Source of the DNA: Flavobacterium sp. 245 | GTDB lineage: Bacteria > Bacteroidota > Bacteroidia > Flavobacteriales > Flavobacteriaceae | Assembly (NCBI RefSeq): GCF_004362055.1 | Contig: NZ_SNXB01000010.1 | Coordinates: 159,951 to 223,950, forward strand | Direction of reading: 5' to 3' | DNA: 64,000 nucleotides | In this document: piece by piece, positions 10,317 to 19,900 of the stretch | How positions within the stretch are numbered: the first letter of the stretch is position 1 | Layout: each line of letters begins with the position of its first letter | Notes under the pieces: model-generated | Seen by the model: the letters and a program-made list of their open reading frames with translations, nothing else | Told to the model about the DNA's origin: nothing | Databases searched by the model: none | Position numbers and translations under genes: made by a program

Positions 10317-10483
10317 TACATACTTTAATAATACTTAGCAAAATTCTCATTTGTATACTCAAATATAATTAAAAATTTGAGTGTATAATTACTGTTTTGT
10401 TTGTTTAACTAACTGAAAATAAAATTAATAAATTTGTTTTATTACTCTTTAACTTAAAATTCAATAATTATTTATTAAGCCAT

Positions 10484-11083
10484 TTATTTCTTTTTTACTT
10501 TGCTGGACAAACCTAATTCTTTCATATATTCATATACTGTACTACATGATATTTTATATCCAGCATTTTGGAGTTCAACTGTAATTCGGGGGCATCCGTA
10601 ACGCTGTTTATAAGCAAAGAATATGGAAGTGATCTTTTTCTGCATTAGGATTTTCCTTTTTTTCTTTTCTGTTACGACCTGATTTTTCCAGGACCGGTAA
10701 GTACCTCTATTTTGACCTAAAACTTCACACATTAGCCTAATAGAGTATGTTTTTTCATTGCTTGCCATGAAACGAAAAATCATGGATCGCTCTTGTAAAA
10801 TATATTTACCGGCATTTTTTAAAATTTGAAATTTGAAATCTAATTTTTTAATTTTTTTTTCAAGTTCCTCATTTATTTGTCGTTCAATATTTAATTTTAA
10901 GTAATTATTTGACGAAAAATCTTCATTATTAAATTTTTCATATTCCCGGCGCCAAGAGCTGAGTGCGGCTGTGTACAATCCTAGTTCTTTTTCAAGTTTT
11001 GCCAGACTGCAACTTCTTTCATAACTTAAAAGCACTGCCTTCTCCTTAAATGCAAAATCATATTCTTTTTTGGTTCTTTTCAT
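10484..11083 (-). pseudogene. Truncated IS3-family transposase (OrfA plus start of OrfB)
   Basis: The 199-residue product contains an OrfA-type helix-turn-helix and leucine-rich region (1-90, EYDFAFKEKAVLLSYERSCS) joined without a frameshift to the start of an OrfB (about 100-199: YSIRLMCEVLGQNRGTYRSW and the HTH_21 segment RYGCPRITVELQNAGYKIS). It stops where the integrase core with the DDE residues should begin, and no such sequence follows. It is related in layout and sequence to the longer transposase next to it but is not a recent duplicate. It cannot be an active transposase. Confidence 0.85.
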
Positions 11084-11195
11084 GCATTGGCTTTAAATTT
11101 ATTTTATTAACATTACCTGGATTCCTATGTTAGTCATAGTTATACTATCGTTTTGTCATTGTACTTAATTTTATTGACCATTTATATTTATAAAA

Positions 11196-12371
11196 TTACT
11201 CAGGCATACTTAAGTTATTATTTGCATTGAACTGTTCTATAGTTTTATAGTCTAATGCAGAATGCATTCTTTTTTTATTGTACCAATTTTCGATAAAATC
11301 AATAATTTCGGCCTTCATAAGTTTTTGAGAAATCAATGTGCTTTTTCGATGTATTAGCTCTCTTTTTAAAGAATTAAAAAAGCTTTCAGAAACAGCATTG
11401 TCAATACTACTGCCTTTGCGGCTCATACTAGGTATAAATTCAAAAGAAGTAAGTTTTTTGGTAAAGGCTTTGTTGGCATATTGAACTCCTCTATCGGAAT
11501 GAAATAGCAATCCTTTTGAAACCTTACGGTTTTTTACCGCCATTTCCAGTGCTGGTAATGTGGTTGTTGCAGTGAAAAGCCTACAGCCTAAGCTCCAGCC
11601 GATTATCTTTCTGTCAAACAAATCCATAATTATGGTTAGGTATAAAAAGCCTCTGCTGGTTTGGATGTAGGTGATGTCTGATACCCAAACTTTAGAGGGA
11701 GCATCTATACTGAAATTTTGATTTAGAATATTGGGAGCAGTATAATAATTATGACTGGAATCGGTTGTTGCCTTAAATTTTCTTTTGAGAACCCGTTTCA
11801 GGCCTAACTGCTTCATGTAGAAAGATACCTGCCTGTCTGTAATTTTATAACCAAGATTATGGAGTTCACTGGTAATTTGTCTTTTTCCGCAGTGTTTTTT
11901 AAATTTGAAAAATATTGAGGTAATATCTTTTTTTAATAAAAACATATATTTTTGTTTTTCTGGCATTCCATGTTTTTTCCATCTGAGGTATCTTCCAATT
12001 CCAACTTCCAGGACCTTACACATTTTCGCTATTGAGTATTTTTTTTCGTTATCCTTTATGAACTGATAAATTATTAGGTCGCCCTGGTAAAGATGCGGCG
12101 TTGCATTTTTTAAAATATCAAATTTAAGTATTGATTCTTTATATTTTTTTTCAAGCTCAAAAGTACTCCTGTTATCTGGATGGAATTTTGCATAGCCCGA
12201 TCCCTGAAAACTTCCCGATCCAAATTTTTGGTATTCCGCTCGCCACCGGGTGAGTATGCAGGGCAATATTCCCAGTTCATCCGCACACTCTTTAATAGTG
12301 TCTTTTTCATAGCTTACTTTAACTGCGTTCTCTTTAAAAATGCGATCGTATTTTTTGCGCTGTTCTGCCAT
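11196..12371 (-). CDS. IS3-family transposase, single-frame OrfAB
   Basis: A 391-residue transposase. OrfA-like helix-turn-helix (about 1-90) runs directly into OrfB: HTH_21 (about 145-190) and an rve integrase core (about 220-385) with catalytic Asp232 (VSDITYI), Asp293 (HSDRGVQY) and Glu329 (NAVSESFFNSLK). IS3 elements normally make OrfAB by a -1 ribosomal frameshift; here one frame encodes both. The gene appears complete. I searched the flanks by eye and found no convincing terminal inverted repeats, so the element boundaries are undefined. It and the broken relative to its left separate the heparan-sulfate genes from the sulfatase. Confidence 0.92.
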   Translation of the reverse strand: MAEQRKKYDRIFKENAVKVSYEKDTIKECADELGILPCILTRWRAEYQKFGSGSFQGSGYAKFHPDNRSTFELEKKYKESILKFDILKNATPHLYQGDLIIYQFIKDNEKKYSIAKMCKVLEVGIGRYLRWKKHGMPEKQKYMFLLKKDITSIFFKFKKHCGKRQITSELHNLGYKITDRQVSFYMKQLGLKRVLKRKFKATTDSSHNYYTAPNILNQNFSIDAPSKVWVSDITYIQTSRGFLYLTIIMDLFDRKIIGWSLGCRLFTATTTLPALEMAVKNRKVSKGLLFHSDRGVQYANKAFTKKLTSFEFIPSMSRKGSSIDNAVSESFFNSLKRELIHRKSTLISQKLMKAEIIDFIENWYNKKRMHSALDYKTIEQFNANNNLSMPE

Positions 12372-12505
12372 AAGCCAAATATCTAAATATCGAAGTTAAC
12401 TATTTGATAAGTAATGTGATAGTGTCTTTGTGCTTTTTTATATTTTGCAACCATCGTGTCGTTGCGTTAATTGGATCTAATATTATTTTTTTGGAGCATT
12501 TCCCG

Positions 12506-12585
12506 CTATACGTTGCACCCAAACGGCAGCGAACTGGCGAAGCAATCAGGGCCTGGGGCTGCCGAAGAGCCCTATTTTATACTGG
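12506..12585. repeat. Dispersed intergenic repeat, copy 1 (TCCCGCTATACGTT core)
   Basis: Starts with TTTCCCGCTATACGTTGCA, nearly the same as the start of the copy at 15950. It contains inverted CGGCAGC and GCTGCCG arms (about 12532 and 12567). It matches a class of noncoding repeat I recall from flavobacterial genomes. Confidence 0.55.
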
Positions 12586-12664
12586 AGAACTTTACATTGG
12601 TACCCCGTCTTTATACTCATACCAATGATTTTTTATTACTTATTACACATAAAGTACTGGGTTT

Positions 12665-12694
12665 TGTGGTTTCATTTTATAAAATGAAACCACA
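12665..12694. terminator. 30-bp perfect palindrome followed by T-run
   Basis: Perfect 15+15 bp palindrome centred on TA, followed by TTTTTG on the plus strand. It looks like a terminator, but no intact plus-strand gene lies upstream, so it may be left from a gene lost to IS activity. Confidence 0.5.
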
Positions 12695-12858
12695 TTTTTG
12701 CCAATCAGGTAAATGCTCTCTTTAACTTTACACTACGTTAGATTTTAGTAACACCATTTCTTCTCTGCCCACTCACAATTAACTATAGCCATAATTTCGC
12801 AAGAATTATTACCCTGAAAGTATAATGTCAACATTGTTAATTTTATAAAACCATTATT

Positions 12859-14466
12859 ATGAACAAAAAACATTTTTTATTAGCACTACTAGTACTTTTA
12901 TGCCTGCAGGGCCTTGTAAGTAATGCGCAGACAAAGAAGAAACCAAACATTATTATGCTGATTTCAGACGATACTGGATATGGTGATTTAGGGGTATATG
13001 GTGGAGGAAAGAGCCGTGGTATGCCTACGCCCAATTTAGACAAGATGGCAAAAGAAGGAATGCAGTTTTGGGAGTTTTACGGACAGCCGAGCTGTACACC
13101 AGGAAGAGCTGCGATGATTACAGGTCGTAATCCTAACCGAAGTGGTATGACCACTGTGGCTTTTCAGGGACAGGGCGGTGGACTTCCCAAAGCGGAATGG
13201 ACACTTGCATCAGTTTTGAAACAAGCCAATTATAAAACTTATTTCTCCGGAAAGTGGCATTTAGGAGAAGATGATTATGCGATGCCCATAGCGCACGGAT
13301 TTGATAAAATGCAAAATGTTGTGCTTTATCACTTAAATGCCTATACGTACGCGTTTCAATCATGGAATCCGGATATGTCGCCAGAAATGCTTGCTTTTTT
13401 CAAAAAAGTAACTACGGGTATATTAGAAGGTGAAGCAGGCGGAAAGGCAAGGGAAGTGTCTAAAGTAACAGAAGAAAATATTGCAGAGCTGGACATGATG
13501 ATGACCGATAATGTACTTAAGCAACTAGATTCTTATGGAAAGGGAGGCGAACCATTTTTTATGTGCGTGAATTTTGCCAAGAACCATCAGCCTAATGTAC
13601 CTTCAAAACAGTTTAAGGGAAAATCCCCTGCGGGAAGCAAATATGCTGACTGCGTTATGGAAATGGACTATAATGTTGGTCGGGTAATGGATGAAATCAA
13701 AAAGCTAGGTATTGCAGATAATACTATTGTAATTTACACAGTAGATAATGGCGCATGGCAGGATGTCCATCCTGATGCCGGCTACACCCCTTTTAGAGGG
13801 TCTAAAGGAACTGATAGAGAAGGGGGAAGCCGTGTTCCTGCAATCGCATGGTGGCCTGGACAAATTGAAGCTGGAAGTTATAGTAATGATATTGTGGGCG
13901 GCCTGGATTTAATGGCAACCTTTGCAAATCTTGCAGGGATTACGCTCCCTAAAAATGACCGTGAAGGACAGCCAATAATTTTTGACAGTATGGATATGGC
14001 CAATGTGCTTTTTCAAAAAGGAACGCCACTGCGTGACCGCTGGTTTTACTTTACAGAAGCTGAGCTGTCCCCTGGCGCAGTAAGGGTTGGACATTTTAAG
14101 GCTGTATTTAATACGCGTGGGGATAATGGCGCTCAGGCAGGAAGTGATTCTCCAGGTCAACAGCTTGGATGGAGAGGAGACGAAACTTATGTCGCTACAG
14201 TTCCCGCTATATATGATCTTTGGCAGGATCCTCAGGAACGTTATGATTTGTTTATGAATAGTTTTACAGAAAAAACATGGACACTGCCAATATTTAATAA
14301 AGCGACTCAGGAGCTGATACAGTCTTATGTTCAATATCCTCCAAGACCACTACAGGGAGAAACCTATACCGGGGAAATGGGAATTACAAGATTCAGAAAT
14401 ATCCAGGAAGCCAAGAAACTACTGGATCAAAAAGGGATTAAACTGCCCGCTGATATTAAGAAGTAA
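12859..14466 (+). CDS. Secreted sulfatase (family S1, formylglycine-dependent)
   Basis: A 535-residue sulfatase with a signal peptide (1-24). The signature C-T-P-G-R (Cys79-Arg83, in QPSCTPGRAAMITGR) fits C-x-P-x-R, where Cys is oxidised to formylglycine by an anaerobic or FGE-type maturase not seen in this window. Metal ligands are visible at Asp37-Asp38 (SDDTGYGD) and in YTVDNGAW (Asp and Asn). It probably removes sulfate from glycans in the periplasm. Near the heparan-sulfate genes it could desulfate their oligosaccharides, but it is on the opposite strand and beyond two IS3-type genes, and its substrate cannot be read from sequence. Confidence 0.93.
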   Translation: MNKKHFLLALLVLLCLQGLVSNAQTKKKPNIIMLISDDTGYGDLGVYGGGKSRGMPTPNLDKMAKEGMQFWEFYGQPSCTPGRAAMITGRNPNRSGMTTVAFQGQGGGLPKAEWTLASVLKQANYKTYFSGKWHLGEDDYAMPIAHGFDKMQNVVLYHLNAYTYAFQSWNPDMSPEMLAFFKKVTTGILEGEAGGKAREVSKVTEENIAELDMMMTDNVLKQLDSYGKGGEPFFMCVNFAKNHQPNVPSKQFKGKSPAGSKYADCVMEMDYNVGRVMDEIKKLGIADNTIVIYTVDNGAWQDVHPDAGYTPFRGSKGTDREGGSRVPAIAWWPGQIEAGSYSNDIVGGLDLMATFANLAGITLPKNDREGQPIIFDSMDMANVLFQKGTPLRDRWFYFTEAELSPGAVRVGHFKAVFNTRGDNGAQAGSDSPGQQLGWRGDETYVATVPAIYDLWQDPQERYDLFMNSFTEKTWTLPIFNKATQELIQSYVQYPPRPLQGETYTGEMGITRFRNIQEAKKLLDQKGIKLPADIKK

Positions 14467-14500
14467 AGGTGTTTCGCGGTTTTTTTGGCTGTAAACAAAT

Positions 14501-14524
14501 AAAGAAGAGATTATTCTCTTCTTT
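14501..14524 (+). terminator. Terminator-like hairpin after sulfatase
   Basis: Perfect 10-bp stem AAAGAAGAGA / TCTCTTCTTT with a short TTAT loop, 35 bp after the sulfatase stop codon. Confidence 0.65.
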
Positions 14525-14733
14525 ATTATTTGCAGTATTTCTTTTATTTCCTCATCGTAATGAAGAATCAAAAATCAAGTCAGTTAACAATACAAAGAGA
14601 AAAATATTGAAATACCTGTACAAACCCTGTGTAAGGAAAGCTGTTTTTCATTTAAGAGTATTGTCCTTATCTGCTTAAAACTTTTAGTAGTAAATTCATT
14701 AATTGATTTTTTATTAGATATTATACAAATAAT

Positions 14734-15156
14734 ATGGGATATGAAAAGTTGACAACTAAAGAAAAACAAGTGTATCTGGCAAAATTAGAAAAGACTTTGA
14801 GGGCTAAAAAGCTTTTTTTAAAAAATGATTTTTCTATGCCGGACCTTGCAAGGGAGACAGGAATTTCGCTTCATGTTATTTCCTACATTATCAATTCGCA
14901 GCTTAATTCGCGTTTTACTGATTATGTCAATTTAAGGAGGATTGCTTATTTTAAAGAAAAAATTAATGATGTGCAGTGGAAAGATTTATCAGTGAAGGAA
15001 ATGATGCTGGCCTCAGGCTTTAAGTGCAAGACTACCTGCTACAGGGCGTTTAACAAACATGTCGGCCTGTCCCCGTCAGAATATTTAAAAGCAAACAGGA
15101 CGGTATATGTCCTTCCCAAGTATTCAAAAACTATTTTTAAAGTTCCCCAGCAATGA
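14734..15156 (+). CDS. Stand-alone AraC-family DNA-binding domain protein
   Basis: A 140-residue protein that is essentially one AraC/XylS double helix-turn-helix: first helix pair around 30-60 (SMPDLARETGISLHVISYII), second around 88-120 (SVKEMMLASGFKCKTTCYRA, then FNKHVGLSPSEYLKA). No sensory domain, membrane segment or TPR region is encoded; in Bacteroidota such domains often end much larger regulators. It may be a remnant of one or a small orphan regulator. It lies downstream of the sulfatase on the same strand and could regulate it (inference). Confidence 0.8.
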   Translation: MGYEKLTTKEKQVYLAKLEKTLRAKKLFLKNDFSMPDLARETGISLHVISYIINSQLNSRFTDYVNLRRIAYFKEKINDVQWKDLSVKEMMLASGFKCKTTCYRAFNKHVGLSPSEYLKANRTVYVLPKYSKTIFKVPQQ

Positions 15157-15176
15157 TTTATTATAAGTCATCAAAG

Positions 15177-15196
15177 GCTTATTTTGCTAAATAAGC
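15177..15196. terminator. Hairpin after the AraC-like gene
   Basis: Perfect 8-bp stem GCTTATTT / AAATAAGC with TGCT loop, 20 bp past the stop at 15156. There is no clear T-run, so terminator function is uncertain. Confidence 0.4.
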
Positions 15197-15313
15197 GATA
15201 ATTAATATACAGAAACAGAACCTGCCAGGACTATAAGGGCACTATTGACTTTTTTAAAGCCTATTTCAGCGGTAATGCTCAAAGAGGTTTTATACATGTA
15301 TCAAATCTGTGCA

Positions 15314-15721
15314 TTAAAATTTTCGCTGAGAAGGCTTATTATTATACAGTGCACCATGACGCGATTCATCTCTGGTAAGTTCATCTTCTTTAAGTTCTTC
15401 ATTGCCAAGCTCCCCAATTTCGAATTCCCTGTTAACGGGATTGTCCTGATCGGGTTCAATGGTTTGAAAGGACGCGCTTTCTTCCTCATCGCCCTTGTGG
15501 GTATCAATATCAGTTTCAAACCCTTCGGAGGGATCATTTTCTATAAGATCCTTCTCAATGTCCTTCTCGGTTATATCTTTGGACGCGCTGCCGGATTCAT
15601 GGTCAAGATTTTCTGAATCATAAGGGTTGCTGTTCTCATCGCTGCGTTGTGGGGCTGTGTTTGCGTTTTGAAAATTACGGTCCTCCTGATCGTAATTATG
15701 TGGTGTTTCTGAATTTGTCAT
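15314..15721 (-). CDS. Small, highly acidic, probably disordered protein
   Basis: A 135-residue protein very rich in Asp, Glu, Asn, Ser and Gln, with hardly any hydrophobic residues in the first 100 positions and no signal peptide or membrane segment. It should be intrinsically disordered. The reading frame shows the typical bias of this protein type; the open frame on the opposite strand is its mirror image. I recall similar acidic hypotheticals in flavobacteria but know no function. Confidence 0.6.
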   Translation of the reverse strand: MTNSETPHNYDQEDRNFQNANTAPQRSDENSNPYDSENLDHESGSASKDITEKDIEKDLIENDPSEGFETDIDTHKGDEEESASFQTIEPDQDNPVNREFEIGELGNEELKEDELTRDESRHGALYNNKPSQRKF

Positions 15722-15949
15722 TTTATTTTTTAAATTAAATTATTGGTGTCGTTTTTTTAAAAGGAGTGTTCTTCAGCAAGGCTGCCGGTATTCTATTGCT
15801 TGTCTTTCGTTTGTGCTTTGTCTTTTATCAAATGTAAAAAGAATCGCAACGCTTTTTTTTACAGAATAATACTTTGCATTTATAAAATAGCTATCAGGTA
15901 TCCAGGCTTGTACGTTATATTATTTTAGGTTTAATGTTTTTTTCAGGAG

Positions 15950-16025
15950 TTATTCCCGCTATACGTTCCAATCTTTTGTGTCGAACGGTGGCACAAAAGG
16001 ATTTCCACTACTATCGGGGCTAGTG
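15950..16025. repeat. Dispersed intergenic repeat, copy 2
   Basis: Begins TATTCCCGCTATACGTTCCA and ends CACTACTATCGGGGCTA, with a perfect inner stem CTTTTGTG / CACAAAAG around an 11-nt loop. Its first 17 bases nearly match copy 1 at 12506. I recall this pattern as a recurrent noncoding element in Flavobacterium genomes. Confidence 0.75.
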
Positions 16026-16088
16026 TTATCGCAACTTTAAATCTTAAAGATTGTTTCATTTAGAACATAATTATTGTGGGTTATGTTT

Positions 16089-16182
16089 CAATATCATTTT
16101 TAAAAAAATATTATTGATTTTTTAAGGTTTGTATATCTTTTTTGTTGTCTATGACGTTTTATTTAGTATGACATGAGTGCTT
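16089..16182. repeat. Left copy of ~90-bp direct repeat
   Basis: Aligns end to end with 25712-25800, about three-quarters identical by eye, including TTAAAAAAAT, ATTGATTTTT, GTTTGTATAT and ACATGAGT-x-CTT. The similarity stops exactly where the IS6 left end begins. In the right copy this DNA is the upstream region of a serine recombinase. Confidence 0.8.
16113..16141 (+). promoter_or_regulatory. Possible promoter inside the direct repeat
   Basis: TTG at 16113-16115 and TATCTTTT at 16134-16141, 18 nt apart, approximate the Bacteroidota -33 TTG / -7 TAnnTTTG pattern. The right repeat copy conserves the arrangement upstream of the serine recombinase. Confidence 0.35.
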
Positions 16183-16956
16183 GGTTCTGTCGCATCTGGG
16201 AATAACTTTTATCTTTATAATTTTAAACCCATCAAAAAATGAATACGAAAGGTCATTGCTATCCAAAGTCTATCATTCTGCAGGCAGTATATTTTAAGCT
16301 TAGGTTTACTTTAAGTTATCGAGATGTTGAAGAAATAATGAAGATTAGAGGAGTCATTGTGGATCATTCCACGATTCAGCGTTGGGTTTATAAGTTTGCA
16401 CCTTTGCTTGAGGCAGAGATGAAGAAAAGAAAAGGTAAAGTCGGTACAAGTTGGAGATTGGATGAGACCTATATCAAAGTAAAAGGTATTTGGTGTTATT
16501 TATATAGAGCAGTAGATAAACTAGGCAATACAGTTGATTTCTTATTAACTAAGAGAAGGCAGAGGATGAGTGCCCAGTCATTTCTAATTAAAGCCATTAG
16601 TAATAACTACCGGCCAAGAGTAATAAACATTGATAAAAGCGGTTCTAATACCGCAGCGATCAAAGTATATAATAACCGTTCGTTCTCAAAGATTAAAATC
16701 CGACAGTGTAAATATCTCAATAATATTATTGAACAGGATCATCGTTTTATCAAGTGGCGAATACAAAATGGATTAGGTTTTAAAAGTTTTGAATCGGCCA
16801 GACGAACATTGAGCGGAATTGAAGTTGTGCATATGTTGAGAAAGAATCAGATGATTGAACCAGGGAAAACTATGTTTAAATCATTCTGTAAATTGGCGGC
16901 CTAAATTTTAAATTACTTAAAGTGTTATATTTGATTCTGAAAGATGCGACAGAACC
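16183..16956 (+). mobile_element. IS6-family insertion sequence, 774 bp, complete
   Basis: Bounded by perfect 15-bp terminal inverted repeats: GGTTCTGTCGCATCT (16183-16197) and AGATGCGACAGAACC (16942-16956), enclosing one transposase gene. The 8-bp flanks differ (GAGTGCTT on the left, GGTATTTG on the right), so there is no target duplication. Lack of one is expected when an IS6 element makes an adjacent deletion. The right end lies within the 5' part of the next gene. Confidence 0.93.
16239..16904 (+). CDS. IS6-family transposase
   Basis: A 221-residue DDE transposase of the IS6/IS26/IS240 type. Catalytic residues: Asp75 (WRLDETYIKV), Asp132 (INIDKSGSN) and Glu165 (NNIIEQDHRFIKWR). An N-terminal helix-turn-helix (about 25-50) recognises the ends. 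Length and all motifs match active members, so it is probably functional. It is the only gene of the element bounded by 15-bp inverted repeats. Confidence 0.96.
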   Translation: MNTKGHCYPKSIILQAVYFKLRFTLSYRDVEEIMKIRGVIVDHSTIQRWVYKFAPLLEAEMKKRKGKVGTSWRLDETYIKVKGIWCYLYRAVDKLGNTVDFLLTKRRQRMSAQSFLIKAISNNYRPRVINIDKSGSNTAAIKVYNNRSFSKIKIRQCKYLNNIIEQDHRFIKWRIQNGLGFKSFESARRTLSGIEVVHMLRKNQMIEPGKTMFKSFCKLAA

Positions 16957-19900
16957 GGTATTTGAATGCAGTGAAGACCTGAAGGTTGTTCCTAGAATGA
17001 ATTCCAAACTATTTCTGTTTTATCCATTGGAGATTATCACGGGCTTTCCCTACATTATCCATAGTAATTTCAGTTGCAATCCCGAGAGGACCTCCATACG
17101 AGACACAAGGCTAAACAAGTTTATTTTTGACGAAATCTCAACCATGCAGACTGGCCAGCTGCTGGATTACCTGCTGGAGCAGGACTATAAGCTCAAACTG
17201 ATAGACTATGTGTATTTTGAAAGGAGCAGTGATAAGCTGGAATACTTTTACAGGGTCTACACTACTAAACTCAGAAAAAGGAAATTCATCTGGATTGATG
17301 CAGCTCAATATTATGTGGAACCAAAAGAAATTATTTACTGTTCAAAAGAAATTTATGTTTTCCTGAAAGGTCATACTATCGAGGGCAGACATGTATTTAC
17401 CTGTGAAGAAAAAATCAAAAAGTTTTTGGTAGATAATTTCAATATCAAAACATTGTCCAATGCAGACGTTTTAAAATATATAGAGAATGTTGCACAGAAA
17501 GAAGTACACAATCCTGCTTTTTTTGAAAAGCTTTATTCATTTTTAATCCGCAACAATATAAACAGTTATGAGAGGAAAATTCTTTTAGGCGGTAACAACG
17601 AACTTTATAGTAAGAAAGATGACATATTCAGTGCGGGGGGTAAAAACGCGATAAACATTCCTGAGGATATTTCAGGTCAGCTGATCTTGCTGCATCCAGA
17701 GATACAGATTAAGACGGAAGATGTGCTTAAAAGCGTGCGCTATATTGGGCTTAAGGAATACAGTCGTGCCGATCTGGTGGAGAAGGCCCTTACCTTATTT
17801 GATAACGAGCTTGTTGAAAACTACTCTATTCTCAGGTTTTTAATAGGACTTGAATCGCTTCAGCAGAGTACCAAAGATTCTATCTCCCGTAAAATTTATC
17901 TTCCGGTCAAAAATAAAATGGAATGGGTAATGCCGGTTTACAGCCCTGTTTACTTTGAATCTGAATCGCTAATGGAGATCTATCCTGAGGCCTCGTACGT
18001 CGATATAGAGAACTGTTTGGAGAAAATGCAAGGGCAGAGCGGGGAAAAATTATTGAGTTTCTTTGCCGAATGCGGTGTCTGGGATATACCGGCCGTTTAC
18101 TTTTCTAAAGAAGCCATCGACACCACGTCGGATTCAAAAAGGACAAGGAAAATTAACATGAAGACAGGCAGGAGTGCTTATGGTTTTCGCATTTCAAATG
18201 ACAGGATGCTGGATTTTCCGTCAAAGCCTAATTTTTTCTTTTTCAATTCTATTTATTCCAGCTGGTCTCGCTACGAGGCCAAAATTTCCACTATAGATGT
18301 ACTGGATTTTAAAGTGCAATCTACACTCGCTTCGAGTACGGATTCGGTCAAACAATTTATGTCCCTGACCTCATTTACAAAGACTCTTCAGGAAAAGTCG
18401 TGGATTTTTCTGAGCCAGGATCAGCAGGCTCCATTACTAGTTAGAGATATAGTGGGACTCAACCGGCTTGATGCATTGAATGAAAAACATCTGGCAAATA
18501 GGCTGGATATTCTTGTTGGGGATTTTGACAAATACAGGAGTTTTATTGAAATACTCGAAATCAACCACTTTAACACTTACAGCAGAAGCAGTATCATTTC
18601 GATTTTAAATCTTACTGCATCAAAATACCAGCAAAAGGAAGACGAGCCTCTGGATGCGGATTTTAAACGTTTTTACCATGTCATTTTAAAATATCTTTTC
18701 AATACGTACACACAGATTGATAATTCGCAGAGAGAACTTTTATTCAGAGAGCTCAAAGGCACCAGCTTTTTATGCAGGAAGACTTGTGAGGGTAGCGAAT
18801 TGATTTCCTGGCAGAAACCGGAGAATATTTATCATGTTGATGACCGCCTGAAATTTGATAATCTTCCAATTGAGGCAAAAGAGATGCTAGAATATTATTT
18901 TACCAAAAGCGACCGAAATGAAATAGGCAGGATTTTCAGCAGAATTGGCAGAAGGACATCTGCTGAAATAGCCGAATCAGTTCACATACCGGAGCATCAG
19001 CAGGAGTGCGTCCTTTTTGAAAAAGTACCTAATGCGGCTTATGTTATTATTGCGGCGGAAGACAAGATCGAAGGACATCTTAAAAATGAGACCTTTTCAC
19101 TGCTCAAAGATTTAAAACTGCGAATCTGCCAGGAGGATTTAACCAAAGAAATCGGCCTGAATTCTGTACCAGAATTTAAAACTTTTCTGGAAATGAAGTT
19201 CTATTTTGATACTGATGTAAATTCCATTTATATTTCAAAGAAATACCTGCCCATTGCGGATCATAAAAGTCTTTTGGGTGAAATTTTGAACAGTGTGCTC
19301 TCGGAATATCTCGAGAAGGATCTTGGAATTAACAGGCTCATAAAGGACCTGTTCCATTCCAAAAAGAGCAAAACATTTGAAGAGGCACTCGAAGATATTG
19401 AATATGATAATGAACGGGTGCATGAAATTGAACTAATCCTGGAAGACAATGAAAAAACAGCTGAACAGGAATTCTGGTCTGCGGTATTATTTGCTAAAGG
19501 GGTGGAAGAATGTAATGAAAAGTCACTGCTGCTGTCTACGGAAAATTGCAGCGTTTTGGAAGAAAACCTCTCAGCGGATTCGGAGGTTATTTCAAAATGG
19601 TTTGAAAGGATGAACTATCTGAACTTAAACACTGCCGAAAATTTTGAACTGCTTAAAGAAATCATCCGCATTGAGGGGATTTCTTTTGAGGATATTAACC
19701 TGAGACTTCCAAAACCAATCAACTTTGGTTATTTAAGATCTCAGGAGTTTACTGCATACAGGAATAAAAATTTACCTTCTTTAAAATGGATGCTGTTCCA
19801 ATATTTTAAAAATCAGGGAATTGAAAGCAGATCAAAGTTTTGTAATGCACTGATGGAGACTGAAAAGTTAGAACTTGAGAGCAGTGAGGGCGGCATTTTT

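Larger units (their letters stand above)
12372..12858. other. Intergenic region with hairpin repeat and palindrome
   Basis: 487 bp between the IS3 transposase and the sulfatase. It contains a dispersed repeat (about 12506-12585), a perfect palindrome (12665-12694) and the sulfatase promoter region. Open frames over the repeat have no protein-like character. Confidence 0.5.
15722..16238. other. Intergenic region with two repeats and the IS6 left end
   Basis: 517 bp holding the second copy of the dispersed hairpin repeat (15950-16025), the left copy of a roughly 90-bp direct repeat (16089-16182) and the left end of the IS6 element (from 16183). No other gene seen. Confidence 0.6.

Noticed and set aside
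11084..12480. Terminal inverted repeats of the IS3 element
   Set aside because: Comparison by eye of both flanks showed no shared end sequence longer than about five bases, so no boundaries are reported.
12404..12725. Two overlapping open frames of 74-84 codons
   Set aside because: They read through the noncoding hairpin repeat and palindrome; no conserved protein pattern.
14469..14678. Short open frame after the sulfatase
   Set aside because: Overlaps the terminator hairpin and has no protein-like features.
15245..15616. Hydrophobic plus-strand open frame of 123 codons
   Set aside because: It is the antisense shadow of the acidic minus-strand gene at 15314-15721.
16175..16964. 8-bp target duplication of the IS6 element
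   Set aside because: GAGTGCTT on the left and GGTATTTG on the right do not match.
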